The position numbers were made by a program, and so were the translations under genes. Below the pieces are notes generated by a model that saw only the letters and a list, made by a program, of their open reading frames with translations, searched no databases and was not told the origin of the DNA. From JAWXVD01 sp044425705 (GTDB lineage: Bacteria > Bacillota > Clostridia > Lachnospirales > Lachnospiraceae): a stretch of 11,006 nucleotides of DNA. The stretch lies in the NCBI GenBank assembly GCA_044425705.1, contig JAWXVD010000114.1:1-11006 (forward strand). Direction: 5' to 3'. Shown here piece by piece: positions 1-7,001 of this stretch (within the stretch, counting starts at the first letter, position 1; every line of letters starts with the position of its first letter).

Positions 1-1127
1 TTTCAAAAATGAAATTACCAAGCTTGTTGGGAATGATTATTACAGGAATGATATTAAGCCCCTATGGATTAAATTTATTGGATACATCTCTATTAGATAT
101 ATCAGCAGAGTTAAGACAAGTAGCGCTAGTTATTATCTTAACGAGAGCAGGGTTATCATTAGACATTACGGAATTGAAAAAGGTTGGCAGACCAGCAGTT
201 TTAATGTGCTTTGTGCCAGCAACCATTGAAATCATAGGGGTACTGTTAATAGCACCGAAACTGTTAGGGATTTCTCTTTTAGAAGCAGCCATTATTGGAA
301 GTGTGATTGCAGCAGTATCACCAGCAGTCATTGTACCTAGGATGATTAAGTTGATGGAAGAAGGATATGGAAAGAAAAATAGTATTCCCCAATTGGTATT
401 AGCAGGTGCTTCGGTTGATGATGTATTTGTCATCGTATTATTTACAGCCTTCACAGCATTAGCAACAGGAGGCACAGTGTCTGTCACTAGCTTTATAGAG
501 ATACCAATTTCAATCATATTAGGTATTATCATAGGATTTATAGTAGCGTTTTTACTAGTAAAATTTTTTCAAAAGTTTCATATGCGAGATTCAGTAAAAT
601 TGCTAATTATTATAAGCATTTCATTTCTTTTATTAGAATTGGAAAATCAGCTAGAAGGAATAGTTGCTATTTCTGGATTGTTAGCGATTATGAGTATGGG
701 AATTGGAATCAATCAAAAATATCAAATCTTAGCAAAACGATTGTCTAATAAATATAATAAATTATGGGTAGCAGCAGAAGTCATATTATTCGTGCTAGTG
801 GGAGCAACCGTAGACCTGTCATATGTGGCAAAAGCAGGACTGATTGCTGTCTGCGTGGTAATGGGAGCATTAGTATTCCGTATGCTAGGCGTATTTATAT
901 GCTTATTAAAAACAAAATTGTCAAAAGAGGAACGATTATTTTGTATGATAGCCTACACCCCAAAAGCAACGGTACAAGCAGCCATAGGAGCGATACCACT
1001 ATCCATGGGATTGGCTTGTGGACAACAGGTTTTAACAATTGCTGTATTATCAATTTTGATTACAGCCCCATTTGGAGCGATCGGTATTGATAGATTTCAT
1101 GATAAATTACTAGAAAAAGATAAATAG
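1..1127 (+). CDS. Cation/proton antiporter (CPA1 family), 5'-partial
   Basis: Integral membrane protein predicted to exchange Na+ or K+ for protons across the cytoplasmic membrane. From the first visible Met (position 9) there are 372 residues, almost entirely hydrophobic segments. Family landmarks, numbered from that Met, are a KLPSLLGMIITG start, the discontinuous-helix motif AAVSPAVIVP near 101-110, the paired acidic residues of ASVDDVF at 134-140 (expected ion-binding aspartates) and YTPKATVQAA near the C-terminus. The reading frame stays open to the window edge (Ser-Lys before the Met) and no ribosome binding site fits upstream. Homologues normally have about 20-30 further residues containing the first helix, so I read position 9 as internal and the real start as lying outside the window. 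The gene ends before a strong terminator and is probably the last of its transcript. Family is confident; ion specificity cannot be told. Confidence 0.88.
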   Translation, partial: SKMKLPSLLGMIITGMILSPYGLNLLDTSLLDISAELRQVALVIILTRAGLSLDITELKKVGRPAVLMCFVPATIEIIGVLLIAPKLLGISLLEAAIIGSVIAAVSPAVIVPRMIKLMEEGYGKKNSIPQLVLAGASVDDVFVIVLFTAFTALATGGTVSVTSFIEIPISIILGIIIGFIVAFLLVKFFQKFHMRDSVKLLIIISISFLLLELENQLEGIVAISGLLAIMSMGIGINQKYQILAKRLSNKYNKLWVAAEVILFVLVGATVDLSYVAKAGLIAVCVVMGALVFRMLGVFICLLKTKLSKEERLFCMIAYTPKATVQAAIGAIPLSMGLACGQQVLTIAVLSILITAPFGAIGIDRFHDKLLEKDK

Positions 1128-1176
1128 AAGTAGAGTGTTAGATAAGAATGTATAAAGATAAGAGTTGTATAAAGTG

Positions 1177-1196
1177 CAAGTATTTCTGTATACTTG
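1177..1196 (+). other. Small hairpin after the antiporter gene
   Basis: CAAGTAT and ATACTTG form a perfect 7-bp stem around a 6-nt loop, 8 nt upstream of the strong terminator. There is no U-run, so it is not a terminator itself. It could protect the 3' end of the antiporter mRNA. Confidence 0.4.
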
Positions 1197-1203
1197 ATAA
1201 CAA

Positions 1204-1254
1204 AAAAAGACATTGCATCATAGAAGAACTATGTTGCAATGCCTTTTTCTTATT
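1204..1254. terminator. Rho-independent terminator, probably bidirectional
   Basis: A 20-position stem (1204-1223 with 1229-1248, two mismatches) closes on the loop AAGAA. On the plus strand it ends in CCTTTTTCTTATTTT. On the minus strand the complementary A-run becomes a 7-T tract. It therefore fits termination of the plus-strand antiporter transcript and of the convergent minus-strand cold-shock transcript, whose gene ends at 1345. Confidence 0.85.
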
Positions 1255-1344
1255 TTCAAATTATTAGACATACAAATATTCAAATGGTTGGTTCAAACTG
1301 ACACGTACACTGAAAAAAATAAATCTAAAATTTCGGAAATAAAA

Positions 1345-1554
1345 CTAAGCTAAACAAACATTAGCTGCTTTAAGTTTGTTTGTTTTTGGATCTGTTTCTG
1401 TGTCAAAAACTACTTTTTGACCATCTTCTAATGTTTTGAAACCATTAACCATGATAGCTGAAAAATGTACGAATACATCTTCTCCAGTGTTGTCATCTGT
1501 GATAAATCCAAATCCTTTTTGTGAGTTAAACCATTTAACTGTACCGTTGTTCAT
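1345..1554 (-). CDS. csp: Cold-shock protein (CspA family)
   Basis: Small single-stranded nucleic-acid-binding protein of 69 residues, the usual family size, forming one OB-fold cold-shock domain and acting as an RNA chaperone in the cytoplasm. Visible motifs are GTVKWFN at 4-10, RNP1 (KGFGFI, 13-18) and RNP2 (VFVHF, 27-31). An in-frame ATG five codons earlier (at 1569) overlaps the Shine-Dalgarno itself (ATGGAGGT). The Met at 1554 sits 7 nt after GGAGGT and gives the canonical MNNGTVKWFN start, so I chose it. The gene is monocistronic: it has its own promoter at 1674-1702 and the terminator at 1204-1254. The roughly 110-nt untranslated leader resembles the long structured leaders of cold-inducible csp genes. 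Whether this copy is cold-induced or constitutive cannot be read from sequence. Confidence 0.96.
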   Translation of the reverse strand: MNNGTVKWFNSQKGFGFITDDNTGEDVFVHFSAIMVNGFKTLEDGQKVVFDTETDPKTNKLKAANVCLA

Positions 1555-1561
1555 AACAAGT

Positions 1562-1567
1562 ACCTCC
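1562..1567 (-). promoter_or_regulatory. Shine-Dalgarno that fixes the csp start
   Basis: GGAGGT on the minus strand lies 7 nt before the ATG at 1554. Because the upstream ATG at 1569 overlaps this site, that longer start can be excluded. Confidence 0.85.
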
Positions 1568-1673
1568 ATTTATAATATTTGTATCAAAAATAATATAAAA
1601 AATGACCCTCCTGTAAATCATGAAAAGACTTACAAAGATAGGTCACATTCAAAATCATCTTGATTACATTTGA

Positions 1674-1702
1674 ACTATAGCACTTTTCTATAGAAATGTA
1701 AA
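1674..1702 (-). promoter_or_regulatory. Sigma-A-type promoter of csp
   Basis: On the minus strand, TTTACA (-35, 1697-1702) is followed by a 17-bp spacer and TATAGT (-10, 1674-1679). Transcription would start near 1667, leaving a leader of about 110 nt. The leader contains a second GGAGGG (minus strand, about 45 nt before the coding start) with no start codon at proper distance. Confidence 0.65.
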
Positions 1703-1749
1703 GGAAAATGTGAAAAAATTTATAACTTAGTTACATTTAACGGTAAGTT

Positions 1750-1833
1750 GTAAAATATAACGTCAGTATGCCCAGTGTAATCGTTCTCTCCATACAAATC
1801 AGCGGAGTGATTTGTGTGGGCGTGAAATATAAC
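1750..1833. repeat. Structured intergenic element flanked by direct repeats
   Basis: Two 12-bp direct repeats, GTAAAATATAAC (1750-1761) and GTGAAATATAAC (1822-1833), differ at one base and bracket a hairpin. On the plus strand CCATACAAATCA and TGATTTGTGTGG form a 12-bp stem (one G-T wobble) on the loop GCGGAG, at about 1791-1820. On the minus strand the wobble becomes a C-A mismatch. Neither side has a T-run. It directly follows the carD stop codon, so it may serve as the 3' end of that transcript; alternatively it is part of an unrecognised small RNA. Confidence 0.5.
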
Positions 1834-2337
1834 TTATGGCATAGATGCAAACATGGATTCCATTAACAAATGTAATGCTTCATCAGTTGAAATTTTTAAT
1901 GTAGACGCAAATTCAGATGAAAGATATTTTTCTACTTTGTGCAAATTTCGGTCATCATTAGTATTTAATTGCTTCCCAATAGATGCCTTTCTCTTTCGTT
2001 CAATTGTGATACCTTTATATATACGTAACCATTGTTTTGGATGGCAAGCGCGGAAAGCTTCTAAATATTCTTTTTCGCGTATTTTATTGTTTTCGTGATA
2101 CATTGGCTCCATGGAAGGATAAGTTTCCAGGAAAGCAAGAGCTTCAGTTTGAGAGATTGTATATCTGAATGGAAGTTCAGGGGAAGACATTTTTACATAA
2201 ATAGTACTAGTTGATTTATTCACAGGTTTTAATATATAATGCATCTCTCCATTATCTACAAAATCAGGAACACCAATATTGAAAATAGAACACACTTCTC
2301 CATTGTTATAAACCACTAAATCATTAATTTGATACAT
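1834..2337 (-). CDS. carD: CarD/CdnL-family transcriptional regulator
   Basis: Protein of 167 residues, the usual family length. The N-terminal 60 or so residues form the RNA polymerase beta-subunit interaction (Tudor-like) domain: MYQINDLVVYNNGEVCSI, then MHYILKPVNKSTSTIYV. The C-terminal part is helical and basic, with the family pattern KQWLRIYKGITIERKRK near 101-117 and a terminal LKISTDEALHLL helix resembling the DNA-minor-groove-contacting region. Characterised members bind the polymerase beta lobe and stabilise or tune open-complex formation at many promoters, including those of stable RNA. The Shine-Dalgarno is weak (GGTG 4 nt before ATG, or AGAAAG at 12 nt), so translation may be modest. 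It stands alone, divergent from the MATE gene. Its target promoters are unknown. A functional link to the neighbouring csp gene is only a possibility. Confidence 0.88.
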   Translation of the reverse strand: MYQINDLVVYNNGEVCSIFNIGVPDFVDNGEMHYILKPVNKSTSTIYVKMSSPELPFRYTISQTEALAFLETYPSMEPMYHENNKIREKEYLEAFRACHPKQWLRIYKGITIERKRKASIGKQLNTNDDRNLHKVEKYLSSEFASTLKISTDEALHLLMESMFASMP

Positions 2338-2456
2338 AAGTCACCATTCTTTCTAAAAGTTCTATTTCTAGGTTTGACATGAAAACAAATATGTTGGATT
2401 GGAAAATAACTTAAATTCATAAATAGCACTAGAATTTGTAAAAATCGTTATATTTC

Positions 2457-2462
2457 ATTATA
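2457..2462 (-). promoter_or_regulatory. Candidate -10 of the carD promoter
   Basis: A perfect TATAAT occurs on the minus strand with no recognisable -35 at 16-18 bp (a T-rich tract lies there). Start near 2450 would give a leader of about 110 nt. Confidence 0.4.
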
Positions 2463-2503
2463 GCATACATATTGGAAAAAAACATGTATTATAAAAAAAT
2501 TTA

Positions 2504-2512
2504 TGGTATACT
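2504..2512 (+). promoter_or_regulatory. Candidate extended -10 promoter of the MATE gene
   Basis: TGGTATACT matches an extended -10 (TGn plus TATACT at 2507-2512), while the -35 position is poor. The start would be near 2519, giving a leader of about 87 nt. It lies 45 bp from the divergent carD -10, so the two promoters share a regulatory region; nothing else distinct is seen in 2338-2605. Confidence 0.4.
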
Positions 2513-2605
2513 AATACTGTTTTAGTAAAAATATATTGGTATAAAGGATTCGGTATCTGCTGTAAATATAGGTGTAGGTTTTAAAAGAGAGAGGGAGATC
2601 GTATA

Positions 2606-3973
2606 GTGGAAACAGTTAAAAATCAGGCAGCACTGCAAGAAGAAAAGTTTAAAAAAATGACAGAAACAAAAATTCCTAAATTAATATGGTCATTGGCAAT
2701 TCCTACGATTATCAGTATGTTGATTACTTCTTTCTATAATATGGCAGATACTTTTTTTGTTGGGAAAATTAATACATCTGCTACGGCAGCAGTAGGTGTT
2801 GTTTTTTCGCTTATGTCAATTATTCAAGCGGTAGGCTTTATGTTTGGTCATGGCTCAGGGAATTATATCGCTAGAATGTTAGGGCAAAAGAAGATGAAAG
2901 AAACGGAGATTATGGTAGCCACAGGTTTTTTTAGTTCCATTATAGCAGGCGCTATTATCATGATACTTGGTCTATTATTTTTGGAACCACTGGCATATGC
3001 ACTTGGATCAACTGATACTATTTTACCTTATGCTAAATCATATTTGAAATATATCTTAATCGGTGCACCATATATGTGTGCATCTTTGGTGTTAAACAAT
3101 CAATTACGATATCAGGGTAGTGCATCATATGCGGCTGTGGGAATTGTAAGCGGTGCCATCATTAATATTATATTAGATCCTATCTTGATTTTTGGTTTTG
3201 ATATGGGAATTGAAGGAGCAGCGATTGCTACGATTGTATCGCAATTTATAGGATTTGTATTATTGTTAATAGGCACAACTAAAGGAAGTAACATTAGAGT
3301 AAAAATTTCTAAATTTTCGTTTGATTCTCATTATTTTATCGCTATTATATGCGGAGGATTTCCTTCATTATGCAGACAAGGTTTGGCCAGCGTTGCAACC
3401 ATATTCTTAAATATAGCAGCAGGAGTATATGGAGATGCAGCTATAGCGGGTATGTCTATAGTAAGTAGAATTACTATGTTCGCTAGCTCAGCGTTAATAG
3501 GATTTGGGCAAGGATTTCAGCCAGTATGTGGGTTTAATTATGGAGCGAAGCTATATAAGAGAGTTCGAGAAGCTTTTTATTATTGTGTAAAAGTATCCAC
3601 CATATTTTTATGTGTCGTTGCTTGTATCAGCATAGTATTTGCACCACAGTTAGTAACCATATTTAGAAAAGATGATATGGAAGTCATAGCTATCGGCAGT
3701 AGTGCATTACGTTATACTAGTTTAGCAATACCTTTGACTAGTTGGATTATCTTATGCAATATGATGTTACAGGCAATTGGAAAAACCACGAAAGCTTCTA
3801 TATTAGCATCTGCTAGACAAGGATTGTTTTTCTTACCACTGTTATTTATCTTATCAAGAGTTATGGGATTAAATGGAATTATAATCTGTCAAGCTACAGC
3901 AGATCTTTGTACATTTATATTAGCTTTACCACTAGGTCTTAGCGTATTAAAAGAAATGAAAGAAAATATATAA
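2606..3973 (+). CDS. MATE family multidrug/Na+ antiporter (MepA-like)
   Basis: A 455-residue polytopic membrane protein, the normal size for a 12-helix MATE exporter, expected to expel cationic drugs or metabolites in exchange for Na+ or H+. Hallmarks are SLAIPTIISMLITSFYNMADTFFVG near 29-53, GHGSGNYIARMLG at 81-93, and the conserved NIILDPILIFGFDMGIEGAA at 187-206. The second half repeats the pattern, with AGMSIVSRI and IGFGQGFQPVCGFNYGAK. Translation starts at GTG, preceded by AGGGAG at 8 nt; an alternative Met (residue 18, MTETKIPKL) lacks a good ribosome site. No drug-resistance regulator gene is adjacent, so the inducing signal is unknown. Substrate cannot be assigned from sequence. Confidence 0.92.
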   Translation: METVKNQAALQEEKFKKMTETKIPKLIWSLAIPTIISMLITSFYNMADTFFVGKINTSATAAVGVVFSLMSIIQAVGFMFGHGSGNYIARMLGQKKMKETEIMVATGFFSSIIAGAIIMILGLLFLEPLAYALGSTDTILPYAKSYLKYILIGAPYMCASLVLNNQLRYQGSASYAAVGIVSGAIINIILDPILIFGFDMGIEGAAIATIVSQFIGFVLLLIGTTKGSNIRVKISKFSFDSHYFIAIICGGFPSLCRQGLASVATIFLNIAAGVYGDAAIAGMSIVSRITMFASSALIGFGQGFQPVCGFNYGAKLYKRVREAFYYCVKVSTIFLCVVACISIVFAPQLVTIFRKDDMEVIAIGSSALRYTSLAIPLTSWIILCNMMLQAIGKTTKASILASARQGLFFLPLLFILSRVMGLNGIIICQATADLCTFILALPLGLSVLKEMKENI

Positions 3974-4072
3974 TTATTTAGAGTTAGGCAAAGAATTAGA
4001 TAGTTATGAAAAATATTTTTATTTCAGCAAAGATGTGATGTAAAAATGAGAAAAAAAGAATTCAAAGGTGAT

Positions 4073-4100
4073 TTTACATAAAATTTACAAGGCAATTACG
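4073..4100 (+). promoter_or_regulatory. Pho box: three 11-bp-spaced direct repeats
   Basis: TTTACA (4073-4078), TTTACA (4084-4089) and ATTACG (4095-4100) begin exactly 11 bp apart. This is the spacing and core sequence bound by PhoB/PhoP-type response regulators. The array ends about 27 bp upstream of a -10 candidate, so a bound activator would lie next to RNA polymerase. The likely ligand is the response regulator encoded at 7083-7754. The rest of the 284-bp gap 3974-4257 shows no gene and no clear terminator after the MATE gene. Confidence 0.72.
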
Positions 4101-4127
4101 AAATCATGATTTCTAGTGCAGAATCTG

Positions 4128-4133
4128 TATGAT
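4128..4133 (+). promoter_or_regulatory. Candidate -10 of the phoU promoter
   Basis: TATGAT has only CATGAT at the -35 position (4105-4110), with 17-bp spacing. A missing -35 directly downstream of a Pho box is typical of an activator-dependent promoter. The start would be near 4140, giving a leader of about 118 nt. Confidence 0.5.
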
Positions 4134-4180
4134 ACACTTTTTTAGTATTAGTGAAACCTTCATCATTTTTTTAATCTTAT

Positions 4181-4206
4181 ACTTGCAGATGCTTGCAAGG
4201 GCAAGG
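4181..4206 (+). other. CTTGC/GCAAG-rich leader element before phoU
   Basis: ACTTGC (4181-4186), CTTGC (4192-4196), then GCAAG (4201-4205) can form a 5-bp stem on the loop AAGG, or alternatively CTTGC 4182-4186 with the GCAAG at 4195-4199. The motif recurs upstream of nptA and of the response regulator gene. Confidence 0.4.
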
Positions 4207-4257
4207 TAAAGATGTAGAAGATGATTACTAGTATAAAAAAGAGAAAGGCGGAACCAC

Positions 4258-4920
4258 ATGTCACCAAGAATTAGATTTGATCAAGAATTAACAGAATTAC
4301 ATAAAGATGTAGAAGAAATGAGTCATATTGTTGAATGTGAATATGACAAACTTTTTGAAGCATTAAAGGTAAAAGATCGAGTAGCCTTAGAGCGAATCGA
4401 GAAAAACGATAGAAATGTAAATGATATGCAGCATAAAATAGAAGCCCAGTGTTTGAACTTAATTACAAGACAACAACCTATTGCTAGAGATCTCAGAATG
4501 GTATCAGCAGCACTAAAGGTAGTAACAGATATTGAACGAATTGGTGATAACATTGCAGATATGGCAGAGTTATTTATTCGTTTAGATATGATAGAGGTAA
4601 CAGAGTATTCAATTCATATCCAAGGAATGGTAGAAGTGACAAAAGAGTTATTACACAAGGCTGTAAATGTATTTGTAAATAGAGATATGCAGGAAGCAGA
4701 ACAAGTAATTAAAGATGATGATGTAGTAGATGCCTTGTTCAATAAGACAAAAGAAGATATTATTCAGCATCTGAAGCTGGAAAAAGGTGATGAAGATGCC
4801 TGCATTGATATTTTGATGGTGGCCAAATACCTTGAAAGAATAGCAGATCATGCAACGAATATTGCGGAATGGGAAATTTTCCAAGAAACAGGTACTGTCG
4901 ATAATGTAATGTTGTTATAA
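4258..4920 (+). CDS. phoU: Phosphate-responsive regulator PhoU
   Basis: A 220-residue all-helical cytoplasmic protein made of two PhoU three-helix repeats, the usual length. Each repeat carries the metal-binding signature: DIERIGDN at 91-98 and YLERIADHATN at 191-201. PhoU proteins relay transporter status to the PhoR kinase and damp the Pho response when phosphate is ample. The start MSPRIRFDQEL is typical and is preceded by AAAGGCGG about 6-9 nt upstream. In many bacteria phoU ends a pstSCAB operon. Here no pst gene lies in the window and phoU instead precedes a Na/Pi symporter that has its own PhoU domain. The Pho box at 4073-4100 predicts induction under phosphate limitation. Confidence 0.95.
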   Translation: MSPRIRFDQELTELHKDVEEMSHIVECEYDKLFEALKVKDRVALERIEKNDRNVNDMQHKIEAQCLNLITRQQPIARDLRMVSAALKVVTDIERIGDNIADMAELFIRLDMIEVTEYSIHIQGMVEVTKELLHKAVNVFVNRDMQEAEQVIKDDDVVDALFNKTKEDIIQHLKLEKGDEDACIDILMVAKYLERIADHATNIAEWEIFQETGTVDNVMLL

Positions 4921-4924
4921 AGAA

Positions 4925-4947
4925 GTGGAAATATCCACAGTTTCCAC
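4925..4947 (+). other. Hairpin at the 3' end of phoU
   Basis: GTGGAAA pairs with TTTCCAC (7 bp, 9-nt loop). An alternative shorter stem GTGGA/TCCAC with the loop AATA uses the same 5' arm. There is no U-run, so it is more likely an mRNA processing or stability element than a terminator. Confidence 0.35.
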
Positions 4948-5020
4948 CAAATTGGTAAAATTATTATTTAGTTATAAAAAATATCCTTTTTGATACAAAC
5001 TTCCTTATGAATCGAAGAAA

Positions 5021-5055
5021 ACTTGCTTGCATTTTACGTAAAAAACAGATATATT
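5021..5055 (+). promoter_or_regulatory. Candidate nptA promoter with palindromic operator
   Basis: TTGCAT (-35, 5027-5032), a 17-bp spacer and TATATT (-10, 5050-5055). The spacer holds the perfect 12-bp palindrome TTTTACGTAAAA (5032-5043). The 13 bases 5031-5043 match 4071-4083 in the phoU Pho box with one mismatch. ACTTGCTTGC (5021-5030) overlaps the -35. Together these suggest phosphate-linked control separate from phoU. Confidence 0.45.
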
Positions 5056-5120
5056 TTATTTAGGTGTTTTTTTAGATGAAGATTTAGAAGTTTAAATTTC
5101 TAAATGAAATCTGAATAACT

Positions 5121-5137
5121 AAGGAGAAGGCAAGGAG
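5121..5137 (+). promoter_or_regulatory. Duplicated Shine-Dalgarno of nptA
   Basis: AAGGAG occurs at 5121-5126 and again at 5132-5137, within an 11-bp tandem repeat (AAGGAGAAGGC, then AAGGAGAAAGC). The second copy is 6 nt from the ATG and is the functional one. The first is 17 nt away with no start codon of its own. Confidence 0.7.
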
Positions 5138-5143
5138 AAAGCA

Positions 5144-6931
5144 ATGGATATTTTTAGTGTTTTTACAATGATAGGTGGATTGGCATTATTTTTATTTGGA
5201 ATGCATGTTATGGGAGATGGACTCTCAAAAGCGTCAGGTGGTAGATTAGAACAAATATTAGAAAAACTTACATCGACACCTTTTAGTGCAGTTATATTGG
5301 GAGCTGGAGTTACAGCAGTCATTCAATCATCATCGGCTACAACAGTTATGGTGGTAGGTTTTGTAAATTCAGGAATTATGAAACTCTCACAAGCAATCGG
5401 AATTATTATGGGTGCTAATATTGGTACAACTATAACCTCGTGGATTTTGAGTTTATCAGGAATTGAAAGTAGTAATTTCTTTGTACAATTATTGAAACCA
5501 AGTTCGTTTTCACCAATTTTAGCAATCATTGGTGTTGCTATGATTATGTTTTCTAAAAATGAAAAGAAACATAATGTTGGTAATATTTTGATTGGATTTG
5601 CAGTGCTTATGACAGGAATGGATACCATGAGTAGTGCAGTAAAACCGTTGGCAGAAGTTCCGGAATTTACAGGGATTTTAACAATGTTCTCTAATCCAGT
5701 ATTAGGAATTGCAGCAGGTGCATTATTGACAGCTGTTATTCAAAGCTCATCAGCATCAGTAGGTATTTTGCAAGCATTATGTGCAACAGGTTCGGTTACT
5801 TTTGCTACAGCAGTACCAATTATTTTAGGTCAAAATATAGGAACATGTATTACTGCTATGTTATCTAGTGTAGGAGCTAATAAGCACGCTAGAAGAGCGG
5901 CTTTAGTGCATCTATATTTTAATATTATAGGAACTACATCATTTATGTTACTTTTCTATTTGGCAAATTATTTATTTAATTTTGCATTTATGACAGATGC
6001 AGCATCTGCAACAGGAATTGCTATTGTGCATACTGTATTTAATATTGTTGCAACTGTAATATTATTACCATTCTCTAAAGGATTAGAAAAATTAGCGTAC
6101 TTGACAATTAAAGAAGATCCAATAGTTGATGTTACAGCAGAAAAATCAGAAGAGTTTATGCTATTAGATCCTCGTTTCCTTGAAACACCAGGATTTGCTG
6201 TAGAGCAATGTCGTAAAGTTGCAGTTAATATGGCTGAATTAACAAAAGAGGCTCTATTCAAGTCTATGGAGCTTGTAGAAAAGTATGATGAAGATAAAGT
6301 GAAATTTGTACATGATTTGGAAACAAAAATCGATAGCTATGAAGATGAGTTAGGTAGCTATATGGTAAAATTAGGACAAAAACAATTAGCGTCAAAAGAA
6401 AGTCATACACTTTCTGTTTTATTACATTCATTAAGTGATTTTGAAAGAATTTCAGATCATGCAGTAAATATTGCCTATGCAACAAAGGAAATGAATGAGA
6501 AAAATCTTTCTTTCTCAAAAAAAGCAGCAGCAGAATTGAGAATCTTTACAGATGCAATTAAAGAAATTTTAGAAACAACAATGTTAGTATTTGCCAATGA
6601 AGACATGGAATTAGCAGTAGATGTTGAACCTATGGAAGAAGTGATTGACTACTTGCAGGCTGAATTAAAACAAAGACACATCAAACGTTTACGTAAAGGA
6701 AATTGTACAATTGAGATGGGGCTAGTTTTAACTGATATTTGTACTAGCTTTGAAAGAGTTGCTGACCATTGTTCGAATGTTGCAGTATGTGTTCTTCAAG
6801 TGCAAGAAGATGGATATGATACACATGAATATTTGCATACAATAAAAAATACAGATAATGAAAACTTCAAACAAAAATATGATGCTTATATGGAAAAATA
6901 TGCATTACCTCAGAAAGCAAATGAGTCATAA
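5144..6931 (+). CDS. nptA: Na+/phosphate symporter with C-terminal PhoU domain
   Basis: A 595-residue member of the NptA/PNaS (SLC34-like) family: sodium-driven phosphate uptake through the cytoplasmic membrane. The membrane part, about 1-320, shows the inverted-repeat signatures twice, QSSSATT (61-67) with GANIGTT (90-96), and QSSSASVG (200-207) with GQNIGTC (229-235). After a linker, residues about 355-560 form a cytoplasmic PhoU domain with two metal-site motifs, FERISDHAVN (433-442) and FERVADHCSN (537-546). Length matches this two-part architecture. The attached PhoU domain probably monitors or gates transport according to internal phosphate. A free PhoU is encoded 223 nt upstream, and the two-component pair follows. 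The start MDIFSVFTMIGGLALFLFGM is typical and has an excellent Shine-Dalgarno. Direction (uptake rather than export) is inferred from the family and the context. Confidence 0.94.
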   Translation: MDIFSVFTMIGGLALFLFGMHVMGDGLSKASGGRLEQILEKLTSTPFSAVILGAGVTAVIQSSSATTVMVVGFVNSGIMKLSQAIGIIMGANIGTTITSWILSLSGIESSNFFVQLLKPSSFSPILAIIGVAMIMFSKNEKKHNVGNILIGFAVLMTGMDTMSSAVKPLAEVPEFTGILTMFSNPVLGIAAGALLTAVIQSSSASVGILQALCATGSVTFATAVPIILGQNIGTCITAMLSSVGANKHARRAALVHLYFNIIGTTSFMLLFYLANYLFNFAFMTDAASATGIAIVHTVFNIVATVILLPFSKGLEKLAYLTIKEDPIVDVTAEKSEEFMLLDPRFLETPGFAVEQCRKVAVNMAELTKEALFKSMELVEKYDEDKVKFVHDLETKIDSYEDELGSYMVKLGQKQLASKESHTLSVLLHSLSDFERISDHAVNIAYATKEMNEKNLSFSKKAAAELRIFTDAIKEILETTMLVFANEDMELAVDVEPMEEVIDYLQAELKQRHIKRLRKGNCTIEMGLVLTDICTSFERVADHCSNVAVCVLQVQEDGYDTHEYLHTIKNTDNENFKQKYDAYMEKYALPQKANES

Positions 6932-7001
6932 AGGCTGAAAAGACTTATTCCACATTTAATAATATTCTTAATGTCTATGATTGTACATTTGCAAAACGTC
7001 T

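Noticed and set aside
62..532. Minus-strand open frame of 156 codons inside the antiporter gene
   Set aside because: It is antisense to a clearly coding membrane protein; its protein resembles no family and it has no ribosome site worth noting.
2374..2379. Perfect TTGACA on the plus strand upstream of the MATE gene
   Set aside because: No -10-like hexamer occurs 16-18 bp downstream (GATTGG is there), so it is probably a chance match.
4046..4081. Eleven-codon frame (MRKKEFKGDFT) upstream of phoU
   Set aside because: It has no ribosome binding site, and its end overlaps the Pho box upstream of the predicted transcription start.
4148..4172. Short GTGAA/TTCAT pairing followed by a T-run, considered as a terminator for the MATE gene
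   Set aside because: The stem is only 4-5 bp and has too little G-C; it also lies downstream of the predicted phoU start.
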